64,000 nt of DNA from Panaeolus papilionaceus (taxonomy: Eukaryota > Basidiomycota > Agaricomycetes > Agaricales): assembly GCA_015501605.1 (NCBI GenBank), contig JADNRZ010000025.1, positions 434,001 to 498,000 of the forward strand. Reading direction: 5' to 3'. The notes under the pieces were generated by a model that saw only the letters and a program-made list of their open reading frames with translations, was not told the DNA's origin and searched no databases. Below, piece after piece: positions 50,830 to 62,166 of the stretch. The position numbers were made by a program, and so were the translations under genes. The number at the start of each line of letters is the position of its first letter. Positions within the stretch are counted from its first letter, which is position 1.

Positions 50830-53045
50830 CAGTAGACGACCCTTTTCAGAACGCCTGAGCCCTCCGATTGACTACGCGATTCAAATCTCTTTTGAATGTA
50901 CTGAATTGGGCTCTTCATTGAACGGTACCAGATGTCCTAGCTGCATCAAGTTGAAACAACTCCATCGCTAGCAAGTGGACGTTGGTCGATGAAAGCGCAT
51001 ATATCTGTTAATTGACGTCAGCTAGGGAACTGACGTGAAAAGGTACTTCGCGTCGTTGAACCATGGGGCTTGCAGGGTTGACGTGCATGTATCGTTTGCT
51101 GCAACGCAGGATAACATGAGCCTCAACATCGCCAAAACAGAGATCAGACTCCAAAACTCACCGGAAAATACATGGAAGCACATTCAGCGGTGTTGTAGAC
51201 ATCCTATAACCCTCAATGTAATCGGGGTTCGCAGATGAGTGTTGGCTGCCTCTTGCAAGGAGGCGATGATTTGCTCTCGGAATTCGAGGACTGAGTTTTC
51301 ATCAACGAGGATACTGATGTTACGGAAAGCCAGACAGCGTCGTTGATGCACGAAAGCGACTCAGTGATCCTCTACGAGATCAGGAGGGTTCGATTTCGCG
51401 TCAGGTATGCGAGGAGAGAATGTACGTACGGAAAAATCAGATCTTGAAGCATGAATATCACCTATGGTCTCCAAGGCGTTGCCCAAGCAATCCTAGCAGT
51501 CTATCAGAACGAATGAGCCCATTAACCTTGTTGGTCACAACGAACAAAGGAACCATGTCAACTCACCAGATGGTCCTGCAAATTCTGTCCAACACCAGGC
51601 AACTCCAATTCAACCTACACGCCGACAACGCCCAAAATATTCCTAAGATCCACTCCACAGTATATCATAACCTTGAGACTTCCCATCACACCACCCACCA
51701 ACATCACTTCTCGCTTCATCTTCACACTTGTGCGACCACTCAGCATCCTAAGCACCTTTTGGGACCCATTGGCATCCCAACTCCTTAGAATACAAGTTCC
51801 CGTTCTGGTCCTTATCTGTGCCAAAGACGACGCAGGTGACGGTCGTGTCTGCAAGGATGTGGAGATTTGAGTGGCGGGGTAGCGAGTCGATGTATGCCGA
51901 TTTCCAGTACGGAGGGGTCCAGTTGGTGGCGTTGATGGAGGAGGGCGAGATGAAGCCTCCGATGGTGGAGCCGCCGTTGAGGGTGGTTAGTGTGTGTACG
52001 CCGCCTGCGTTGAGTGACATTGTCCAGTTTGCGACAATGTTGATCATGATATTTATAGAGCTATATAAAATGAAATAAACCATTGGCGTAGATTCATTAG
52101 CATCTCGTCGACTAAAAAGACGAAGAAAAAATATGAAGTGAAGGAAGAAAGTTGAACTCACACTATGGAACCCACATAAGGCCACCCCTTCCGTGTTACT
52201 TGCATCGGATTAGATATCCATAACGCTTCAAATATTCGCGTCTGGGACTGTTGAGTTCTCCGCCTGCGTCATGTTGGTGAACATGTTGTCCCAACCCCAC
52301 ATAGCAGCGGCGGTCGTGTCGATTTCCTCAACGGATGGGGGGACGAAGTACATAGCATTCATAGCGGAGGAGCCACCAGAATCTGAAGGGAGTGTTAGTT
52401 GGTCGTTTTACATACAGCACAAGTGGATTGTGAAGAGTAAGGGATGGTTGTATCAAGTAAGGTCAACTCACCTTTTCCCTAGGCCAAGGAATAACTTAAT
52501 TATGCAGCTTCTCCTAAAGAACTGGGAAATGCTTCCAATTATAATCGCCCATTCAACCTGCTTCGCGAATGACGTGCAGGTTCACGTCCTGCTTGTTCCT
52601 TGCCAGACATGAGACCGTGACGTGGCATCTGGGAGGATGTGGAGGTTTGAACGTGGGGGAAGGGGCTTGATGTTTCCAGATTTTGAGGGTAGACGTGTCC
52701 AGTTGGCAAAGTTGATGCATGAGGATGAGAAGAACCGCCGCTGGACAGTGAGTGTTGGTTACAGGAGCTGCGTTGCGTGATGTGGTCCAGTTAGTGAAGA
52801 CGTTGATCATACTATTCCTAGAGTCACATGAAAAATAAAATCCATGATTTCCGTGGGTTAATTAGTTATGTCGTCGCTGTTGGATGAAAAAGTACAAAAA
52901 AAAAAAAGAACATGGAGTGACACAAGAAAGCTACACTCGCACATCAGGGAGGAAAAAACATCGTTCAGTAAATTTCCTTTTGGAGGCAGTGGCCGTCTCA
53001 CTCACTTTCCTACGCTCTAGACTCCAAACCTCAAGTATGTTCGCT
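50830..53045 (-). pseudogene. GMC1-6: decayed GMC oxidoreductase
   Basis: Minus strand 52,185-51,748 keeps NWTMSLNAGGVHTLTTLNGG, SINATNWTPPYWKSAYIDSL, SNLHILADTTVTCVVFGTD and GCQWVPKGA before TAG. KREVMLVGGVMGSLKV continues in another frame (51,760-51,615) with an extra base as in GMC1-3. The WGWDNMFT exon is damaged by a deletion near 52,318. The older upstream partial copy is at 52,810-52,553. No functional reading frame. Confidence 0.65.
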
Positions 53046-53059
53046 ATCCAGTGATATCT

Positions 53060-54985
53060 ATGCACCTGTCAGCTTAACGCCATATCATTGTCTTAAAGCC
53101 GGGAAAAGCGGCCAAACCGCAGTGGTTACTCAGTGAAGGAGCGGTGCACAGAGACCCGCGATGAATCAATAGAGTAAATCACTTGATCTAATCCTTTTCC
53201 TTTCTCAGAACTCCCTCTTTCATAGTCCGACGGTACTATCGCGACTGGTACGGTCCCTGCCTTGTACTGATGCCTAGCTTTTCCATTCACGGTGGAATGG
53301 TGGAAGACAGTGAAAAAAATACGGTTGCTATGCTGCTTTCCCCTCGGTACATTCCACAGACATGACCATCCTCCGTGCGTGCACTTGAGACCCACAGTGG
53401 GCGTGATCACACCATACCCATGCGGTTGGCTTAACGATGCAACCACCCTCACCGCCTTGAGCCCTGAATGAGATGAATGTCAGTGTCATGGCATTGAGTG
53501 CTGATGCTGCGACGGCGATAGTCCTCCGAGTGTAAAGAGTAGCTTTCCCTAAATCTAATCGTGAATCCTCAAGCTGGCTGCGGGGCGATATGGTATGCAT
53601 TGAAGTGTTTTAGGGTAACATGAATATAGCGTGATCGAGATTGTACTGTCATGGTATTTGTGCGTGAAGGAGGAAATTTAGGCCCTGTGATAACATGAAC
53701 AGTGATATGAATCGGGTGGAATGAGCACTGTGAAGGCGTGAAAAAAGCCTAAAAAGATGACCAGGATGAGGTGTGGTAAATTGTAAAGTTGTTTTTGGCG
53801 CTTCTAGTGATGTTGATTGCGCTTCAAGGGCATAGTTTACGTACTGGTATTTTCAAATGACAGGATCAGTGGAGAATGAGCGAGCCAGGTTCACTGTACT
53901 GGCAACGATCTTTCGAATTGAGCCCGCGCTCGCTCAAAACTCGGCAAATCTCAAATCAACTCCGTCGATCAATGGGCTCGGGGGTCATGATGTCACCCAT
54001 CCCCCGCACGCCACCGACAATCACAACACGGTACGTGGTGCTTCCCTGTGGTGTGATGACTCCTATTTGTATAACTACACACATTGCCCCCGTGAATGCT
54101 CCGACGTTGATCTATGTATGCTGGCGACTTCTCATACTACATCATCTATTGTTCGCCGGCCTTCGAACCCTCGAAGAGGCTAAGTATAACTCATCAAAAC
54201 TTTAAGTAGTCTCCACTAGGAATTAATTGTTCTGTTCAAATCCCCGTTCCAGCCTCAGCATCACCATCCAACTTATCTCTATATCTGCTGTTGGTCCATC
54301 ATTGTCATGTTGACTACTATAGGTTACCCCGCATTTCGAACATCGAGGATGTTGTTACTCTCCAAGCTCGCAAATGTAACCCGAGGAATTCCTGCGTAGT
54401 AGGCGGCTCGAATACACTAGCAGTCCAACCATCTACTAACAGTTTATTCCCTACCTTACAGAATAAAGAATTTTGAGCGTTTGATAAAGACGACGTTTAA
54501 TAACCCACATTGCGTTGAGGTCAGCAACCACACCAGCCCTCCGTGCTCGACATATCTCTCTCAGGACCATATCGCAATATCCAGATATTATGTAAAATTT
54601 CGAGATTCGATCTGAATTTCTAGCTGCGAGCGTCATCGTTGAGAGCCATCGCACTTGGAGCACGAAGACTCACATTCGGTTCTGACACCTTGGGTGAGTC
54701 GCGTTTCCGACTCAAGCGCGCGTGTTCGGTAGTTCAATACTGAGGCACTGTATCCGATCAAATGTAGTTGAAGGATAAAAAACGTCAGCATTGGTTTCAT
54801 TGCCTCGAGGCGTAATCTTTGCACTCAAGAGCAGAAGCGCAATCAGAGCCACAGCCAGGGAATGTCAATTCCACTGCAGACACAGCACTGTCCGTAAATA
54901 ATGAAGTACAATATTAATTTGGGGAGCGTAATGCCATGTCAATTTTCGGCAAAGGACCCGGAAGAATGGGTATCGAGGAAGGTGT
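53060..54985. other. R block (A6 unit), leading into the A7 promoter
   Basis: Close to the R block of the A3 unit over most of its length, including the 'gattgtactgtcatggtatttgtgcg' variant. At ~54,970 it continues as 'tggtgccgctacctcgcacaagag' and runs into the A7 promoter. This is the only unit where R is directly followed by an A gene. No gene called. Confidence 0.5.
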
Positions 54986-55405
54986 GGTGCCGCTACCTCG
55001 CACAAGAGAATTCAGTGGGGGAATAATTACCCTTCCTTAACCCTCTTTTATGTGTTCTTAACCTGTTGTAACATCCGCTGCTGTAGGGCTCTTAAAACTT
55101 GATTATAAGATCATTGTGGATGCCGGTAATTTTCTGACAGCGATTCGAGCGTGTATGCTCGAAATTGGTGACCCTGACCCTCAATTTTGTCGAATGTTGA
55201 AAAGACCAATCACTGCCATGGTCAGGGAACGTCGACTGCACTGCAGAGACAGCCGCAACGAACCCAGCACACTTGTGGCAGCACTGCCTCACTTTAAGAG
55301 GAGTGATAGTGAGGGTCTGATTACATTTCTTTCGCCCCCTTTCATTGGCTCATAACCCATTGTAATAACCCGTCTTGTACATCCGCTGCTGTATACGACG
55401 ACACC

Positions 55406-56861
55406 ATGTCGCCTCTTCCTTATCTTTTGCTGGATCCACGCGATACAGGAGACACAGGATGTGATCGCTCTCTTTGGAGCATCATTTGGGCATGCTCCTT
55501 GACTCTCTTCGCATGTACTTGGGTCGCTGTTCACCCAAATGTTCCAGATGCAGAGGATTCAGCGAGCGCCGTAGTTGCGCGTAAAATTGGGATGATGCTA
55601 TCCATGCTTTTACTTCCCGAAATGGTCATAACATGGGCATTTGTGCAATATATGTACGCAAAGTACTACACGCATAAAATTGCGGGTGAGTAATTGATCT
55701 GTCATCTCACAAAGTATACTCACACCTTCGATATTGATGCCAGTAATACGTGGTAAGGGTGAATGGACACAGACCCACAGCTTCCTTCTGATCATGGGAG
55801 GATTCTCATACTACGCCGAGGAGAGAGCAACATCGACAACCAGGCTGGAGGCACACGACATAGAAGGACTTTATGACAAGGGTTTGATTGAATGGCCCAA
55901 AGTCACCCTCAAAGAGATTCAAGATCACAGCAAGGCCGACTTTCTCTCCAAATTCATTGTCATCATCCAAACCACGTGGTTTTCTCTTCAGCTGATTGTC
56001 CGTTTGGCGAGTGGTTTGACAGCTACAGAGCTGGAAGTTTCAACCTTTGCTTTTGCAGTCCTCAATCTCGTTGTCTACGGCTTGTGGTGGAACAAGCCGT
56101 TTGATGTGCGGTCGCCGATTGTAGTCCCAGGGAAATATTTTCCCTGTTCACGGTGTAACGTCGAATCTCTCTCTTCCGGCCGAGCTGAATCAGTGCCACC
56201 GACAGCATCTCAAACCACGATAAACTCCGTCTCCGATACATCAGAACCAACCCCGACCCCTGATGCCCAAAATATCAACTGTACTCCCTTTTTGGCCTGT
56301 AATGCCACTGAATCTACAAAAAAAAAAACCAGACAAATCCTATCAATGTTATCTGAATTCTGGGGGACGTCTCTGCGGGTGTGTGCATCATTCCTTCTCA
56401 ATATCAAGGAGGGATCTTTCGAATCCTTTAACAATAGTCTTGTACTATCCGGAAGGCAGGATGAAAGCAGGTCGCTGGGGACCTCGTGGATGAAGGCTGT
56501 CCTTAAAGAAGGCCTTGTAACACCGGTCCTCGCATGCATAGTTGGAGCAGCATTCGGGGCAGTCCATTTCATTGCCTGGAATTTCGATTTTCCAACAGCC
56601 ACGGAGATGTGGCTTTGGCGTTCCAGTTCAATTGCACTCACGGTGTCTCCAATTTTGTTCGTGGGATCTGGGGCCATTGGAGGTTTTATTGATTTCGATG
56701 GAGTCATCGGCGAGGTGGTATCTCTAGGCATTCTGTCAGGGGGGGTATTATACATAATCGCACGTATCATCCTAATCATTCTCCCACTCATTGCCCTTCG
56801 TGATCCCGCACCGGGTGTTTTTGTCAACATCAATTGGACTTCCCTCCTTCCCCACTTTTAA
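55406..56861 (+). CDS. A7: polytopic membrane protein, last copy of the array
   Basis: Exons 55406-55685 and 55744-56861, intron 58 bp (GTGAGT...CAG), 465 aa. Exon 2 begins like A2 (TTRLEAHDIEGLYDKGLIEW; GKYFPCSRC), but the 3' half is its own: variable segment 1 KEGSFESFNNSLVLSGRQDE, then TSWMKAVLKEGLVTPVLACI, and variable segment 2 with GSGAIGGFIDFDGVIGEVVS. It has HFIAWNFDFPTATEMWLWRS, with Asp where the others have His. Promoter-distal sequence and downstream flank match A1. The six tail residues and the RDPAPG motif are conserved, so the gene looks functional. Function unknown. Confidence 0.86.
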
Positions 56862-57608
56862 TCAGCTTCTTTCTGCGTTCCTCGTACTTAGTCGTCTTCC
56901 TATTCTTCGTGTAGACAACCAGCAAAGCATGTCAACGTTCTCCAATTTATAATCGCTTATACACCTTGACACTGCACACGTTACAGTACCCGACCCTTTT
57001 CAGAACGCCTGAGCCCCGAATTGACCATACACGATATCGATAATCATAATCCACTTCGAATGGAATCAAGTCTTTAGTTGGAAGATATCACAGATCTCGG
57101 GCGCGTCATTCCCAAATCCATAGATCTCCTGGGTTAGTGATTGGATTTAGTTGATGAAAGCGAATATTTACACCGATAAAACGCCCATTCTCTATTTACG
57201 TTCAACCAACATCACCGAAAACACCACTGAGGAACGATATCATAGAGGGTGGACAGAGGGGGTGCTGTGTGTCGTAAAGAGCTAGCAGTATTCAGCCTCA
57301 TGAAGGGGTTAAATTCAACCACTAATCCGCGATTGCAGTCGATGACGGCGAGATTCGTGGTGCACTCCGATGACCCACAGTGAGTTCGATCATACCCATG
57401 CAGTTAATGTTGACTAAATGATAAGGACCACCAGTAAATGCAAAACAATGCTACTACATACAAGATTCCAGACATTCTGCCACCGTGACCGACAACCGTG
57501 ATCAATCCTTCGATTCTTTCTTCTCCGACCGTCCGAATGGCAACTTGTCCACCTTCTTGCCTGCCCATTGACTGAATCGTTTTGGGAGTGCTGACATTTT
57601 GGCTAGGT
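56862..57608. other. A7 downstream flank, end of the array
   Basis: Matches the A1 flank up to 'gttaatgttgactaaatgataaggac' (~57,428) and then differs. The last ~180 bp before the transposon is unique, so the array boundary lies near 57,430. No gene seen. Confidence 0.6.
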
Positions 57609-57611
57609 TAG

Positions 57612-60142
57612 CACTGTGAACCCAACTCGGGGGTTATTAACCCCCTCAATTTGGGCAGGGGTGAAAACCCCCACCGGGAGGAGCTACAAGAAGGAGTTTT
57701 TTAGGGAGTTTCGTCGTAACCTCGAATGAGGGAGTGAAAACCCCTTCGGCAGAAGGGGTTTTTTTACTTGTGGTCAACACCCCCTCTGAGGCGTGGTATT
57801 TTTATTTGGGGGTTTTTCGTACTTGTGATTGACACCCCCTCTGAGGAGCAGTTTCCATATTTGGAATTTTGTCAACCCTCATTTCAGAGGGGTTTTTACT
57901 CTCGGCAGTCGGAACCTCAAGTTTGTGGTTTTTTTTTGCTTTATATCAAACCACACAACTTGGGGTTTATAAAACCCTTGCAAACGAGGTTCAGAACAAG
58001 GTTTTTATGAGAAACCTTTGTTAGAATGATGGAAAACTTGAATGGGCTGTTCGAGGAATTCATGGAAAACCCCTTCTGGGAGGGGTTTATGTTGCCTTTC
58101 GTACTAAATTCATAGACACATATTGAATAGTTTGATAGCAAACTGTAATAGCTGGCATCATAATTTACATATAATAATTTTAAGTAAAACTCAAATGGTC
58201 CAATGTTACTGGATGTCGTGAGTTTGAGCGACCACTGATAGCCAGTGGACTTAGCGAAAAAAAAGTGCCTTGGTACTGGTGATGCCCAATCCCTGTGATG
58301 GCCGAGTTCAAGTCCCACGGTGTCACAACTGCCTAGGGGCTTCATATCTTGAATCAGGTGGCTCCTGCTTTACACAACACAATTCTGAAACTTTTGTGGG
58401 GTGAATTCCCTTCTAATATTCAATATGCACGACTCCATAAGATTTTTTTATTTAAAATGTGCAAGGGAAAAAAGAAAATCACAGATATATGCAAAATCCC
58501 TGCCAAATTTGGCATCAAAACCCACCTCATGAGGAACTTGTCGGAAACACCTTTCTGAGCTTCGTGTTGCAGAGCAAAGTTGTTTGGATAAGTATTTTGA
58601 AGGTCACTATAAGAGCAAAATATTTAAATTTGCTCGTATAAGGTTAGATTGCACCCCAAGAAGGGCTGTTTAAGGTACTTCGAGGGGCATTATAAATATT
58701 CTGCTCTTATAGCGTTGTTCAGAATTTTAAAAAACATAGGGCTATGGTATTCATCTGGCAACAGAAGTTGCATCTGTCTCCATCCTCTTCTAGTTAACAC
58801 TGATATGAAGTGCAGTCTGGTCCTTTAAATAATTATATAGAAATATAAAATTTGGCTGTTTGACCGAGGAAATAGCATTTCTAGAATACATTCTACCTGT
58901 CTCAAAACATTTTGTGGCAATATGTTGCGGGACTGTTGAGAATTTCAAGAAACAGTTAGGTGTCTGTGGACAGATTATGATTGATCATAGCATCTGTGGC
59001 TGTGCGCACAGCGGATCAGACTCCCAAGATGCGCTGATTTGATGGAGAAAGACAGTGATCAGGGGATTTTAGTGTCACTACATTATATTTCCGTTGAAAA
59101 AATATGTATGCGAGTGTATTATCCATATGCAAGTGTATTTCACCAAAAATTACAGGGGATAATATATGTTTCGAGGGCCCATTGACCTGATTCGAAAAAT
59201 GGGTGTAAATGTCACAGCGAGTCACAGAGTTGTGACAGGCCTTGGTCCGCGGCCATCATAGGGATTGGGCATCACCATTGGTACAAACAAAGGGTGATGC
59301 CGAGGCGTGTTTGGACAAAACACGTGACTGGTGGTTGAAGTTCGTTCAACATTCGTCCACCTCCTTTATCTTTCACCCATCGTCTTTCTCCTACTCACCA
59401 TCATCTCCTTTCAATGCCACTATTGTGTACTCAGCATATATCTTAGTCTACTGCAATTTCAGGGGTAACAGTTTGACGAGGCAATGGAGCCAGGCCAACG
59501 TATTCTTTGTAAGTTATTTGACCTTCATGACCGATTTTACCCCAGCTTAATTATGTTTGCAGCTCGGTGGGCTCGTCGAGGGGGAGGTTGGGATGAAAAA
59601 GGATGCAGGTACAGGTCACAACTTCCCTTCTTCGATGTCTAGACATTATATGCAGGTCATGGTGAGTTCTTGTATCTTATTTTTATTTTATTGTGTGCAC
59701 CATCTATGGCTTTCCTGAATGTAGATTTATTATCTCTGCATTTATCTAGTTAATACTGGGTTGTATTTGTCTATAGATTTGATATAATATGATATTTTTA
59801 TTATGCAGACAGGGCAGAAAAAATCCCCAGCCAAGGGCTATAATAGCACTTGACTAGAGGGAATAACCCTGAAATAAGGAGTTTTAGTGTTTCAAAATTA
59901 GGGAAGAATTTCCTCCCTGTTTCGGGGTTCTTAAATGGGTTATAAACCTCTTTCAGAAGAGTAAATTTTGTACCAAAACTCTCTGCAAACACTACTATAC
60001 CCCCTCTGTAAGTGTGACTTAAACTCCTTTTGCACAAGTTCCAATTTTGGCTTAGCGTCTTCAAGTGATGGAATACCCCCTTTCGCGGGAGGACTTGATC
60101 TCACTTCAAAGGGTTATTAACCCCGACGCAGGGTTTACAGTG
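57612..60142. mobile_element. Non-autonomous CACTA/EnSpm-like DNA transposon (2,531 bp)
   Basis: Left end CACTGTGAACCC, right end GGGTTTACAGTG. The imperfect inverted repeat extends ~32 bp and includes GGGGTTATTAACCC on both sides. It is flanked by a TAG triplet at 57,609-57,611 and 60,143-60,145, the 3-bp duplication typical of the CACTA superfamily. Subterminal short repeats are plentiful: 'acaccccctctgagg' twice near 57,780 and 57,835, 'ccccttcggcagaaggggtt', 'cccttctgggaggggtt', and on the other side 'accccctctgtaagtg'. No transposase is readable, so it needs one in trans. Possible captured exon-like pieces near 59,480-59,660 are not called as a gene. Confidence 0.85.
58277..59277. mobile_element. 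1.0-kb TIR element nested in the CACTA-like transposon
   Basis: Starts TGGTGATGCCCAATCCCT and ends with the reverse complement (AGGGATTGGGCATCACCA). With one mismatch the inverted repeat continues to GATGGCCG, and a more distant 'tgtcacaact' also pairs. It is flanked by TTGGTAC at 58,270-58,276 and 59,278-59,284. It has no coding capacity. The nesting shows it arrived after the outer element. Confidence 0.82.
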
Positions 60143-60248
60143 TAGATGGTCCTGGAGAGGAGTTACGTTCGACTTGTCTAACTTCTACACTCTTTTATAT
60201 GTCGACAACATAGGTTAAGAGGTAAGATTGTGTCGGAGGCTTGATTTA

Positions 60249-61671
60249 TTAAGCATGTGTATGACTTACCAAGGGTAGCGTGATTGTGGTGGATGATGTT
60301 TGGAATGCAGGAAAAAGGGGCTGCTGTGCAGATGTTTCTCCACTCAAAGCACTCGGAGCGACCACGCTATCCAATCCAGCTGACGAACTTGCCGACGATT
60401 GACCAGATGTCGCTACAAGCATAGTGGGGGCGACAGTTTGAGCGTTCCACTCCCCGTCTTCAGCTGTCAGGCTGCGCAAGGTATCTTCAAGCTCCAATTT
60501 CCTATTGGCAAGGCTGGGAGACTTGGATAGACCAGTACGTATGAGAAAGTCCTCCATTTGCGTCCGAAATTGGTGCAACAGCAAGTTTGTCTTCGTCAGA
60601 TCGCTCGTCAGAACACCCACAAGATCGGGTTGACTTTGAACGTCGGATTGTCGAAAATCCTCTTTTAACATATCCCTGTGCTGCTCGAGATATGAAATTC
60701 GGTCGAAGAGGGCTTCATATACCGACATTAGTTCTGTGTCGCTGGAACCTAGGCCTTTAACTATCGGATGTTCGCGAGACGTCCTTGTATCGCACATTGT
60801 GTCGAGAATCTGCATAGCCGATTCGAAAGTATTTTCGAACTTGCTGGCCACAGATCCCGACGTGATCCAGTCCTAATAAGCCATATATGTTTCTTTTTAA
60901 CTCAATAAAGGTAAGCGCGACGTACTCCCCAATAACTCGTTGAGAGTTTAGCAAAGCGCTCCTCGGCTGCTCCTCTGGACCTGTCTGGGAGGCGATCCCA
61001 CATCGACGTTACGAGCATCGCTCTTGCGCAAAGCCTATTGCCCCAAAAGCTTTGTATCATAGCGAGGCACCTCTTTCGACTCGCTGGCATTCTTATATCA
61101 CCAATGGGATGGAAATACAGAATTCGACCATATCCTATGTCCTGGCTAAAATTGCTTGAGTTTGAATATTGCACATAAAGACATCGTGCCCCTAAATCGT
61201 GTTCTTACCACCTATCACGCCAATATGTCATATTGTCCAAAACCTGCATTTCCGATATTCTGGGATCGGCGAGGCCTGGGGTGTCAATAATGTATATCAC
61301 GCTACTGTCGTCTGCTGTTAGATTCTTGATTTCGTAGACATGGGCTTCCTGTGTGACACTATCCAGTTGATCTTTGGCAATGCCGAGAGGTTCCCTTCGG
61401 GATTTTGAGGCAATGGCCTCGATAAACTGTAGGTTTAAACTTTGATGTAAGGCAGAGGTATGCTTTCAAGCCCTGAATATCTCCTCACACTGCTTTTACC
61501 AGAGCCTGTGGGGCCCATCAGGCTGATTTGTTATTTGATAGTTAATTGATGATAGACATTCATGACACTTTCAACGAAAGATCTGACGTACATGAAATAC
61601 CGCCCCTTGAAGCGGCCTTCAGGCTCCCTTTCCTTTCGTGCTATCGCTATGCCATCCTTGTACTTTTCCAT
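60249..61671 (-). CDS. P-loop GTPase (AIG1/G1-type, basidiomycete family)
   Basis: Five exons on the minus strand: 61671-61592, 61522-61489, 61426-61209, 61145-60926, 60872-60249. All introns are GT-AG (69, 62, 63 and 53 bp) and keep one frame; 391 aa. Residues 30-38 GPTGSGKSS are the P-loop (G1), 86-89 DTPG is G3, and 157-161 TSMWD stands where most GTPases have NKxD, as is usual in this mushroom family. LYFHPIGDIRM (120-130) is another family signature. The C-terminal half (from ~residue 190) is helical with likely coiled coil (LTKTNLLLHQFRTQMEDFLI), ending in a Ser/Thr-rich tail. It probably binds GTP; substrate and partners are unknown. The start was chosen as the ATG closest upstream of the P-loop in frame. 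A splice junction inside the Walker motif is unusual but well supported. Confidence 0.8.
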
Positions 61672-61741
61672 TTGGGGAGACCCAGATAGCCTGATCCCCG
61701 TCAGGCAGCCTGAGATTCTTGTAAGGTGGTGTTGCGTCATA

Positions 61742-62166
61742 AGATAGGGCCCATGCTTTTTCGACTAGCCCTCACATGATTGGTGTACATGCTTGCTTCG
61801 AGTGACTTCTTGACATCCTTTAGTCCTGAGTTGGCTCTATTCGCCTTTCTTGTCTTGAAAATGTACATTATGTGTGTTTTTTCTTGCAAAAACCACCATT
61901 GTGTGTTGGTGCAATATTGCTGCACGTGTCAGTTTGATGTCCCTGAATATAGGGGCTAAACGCTTGGAACACTTTCACAACTTTCAAGCGTCCAATTTTT
62001 ATGAATATTTTAACGAAATAACATTTTTATTCCATGTATCTGTGATATTTCGTGTAAAACATATTTATTGGAAATTGTTGTGAATTTCTCAAAATGAAAT
62101 ACATCTTTTTGTCACTTTAATCACAAAATCACGTGGAGGCTAGTCGAAAAAGCATGGGCCCTATCT
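61742..62166. mobile_element. 425-bp MITE with ~40-bp TIRs and TA duplication (Tc1/mariner-like)
   Basis: The first 29 bases, starting AGATAGGGCCCATGCTTTTT, are repeated exactly in reverse complement at the right end. The similarity continues with few mismatches for ~11 more bases. It is flanked by TA at 61,740-61,741 and 62,167-62,168. The interior is AT-rich without coding capacity. It lies 70 bp upstream of the GTPase ATG, so it is now in that gene's promoter or 5' leader. Confidence 0.88.

Noticed and set aside
58290..58335. tRNA-like B-box ('gagttcaagtcc') inside the nested element
   Set aside because: No A-box at proper spacing, no cloverleaf and no acceptor stem pairing; part of the terminal inverted repeat.
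59480..59660. Possible small spliced gene in the right part of the CACTA-like element
   Set aside because: A GTAAGT and a later AG exist, but only a few dozen codons result and no similarity is recognised.
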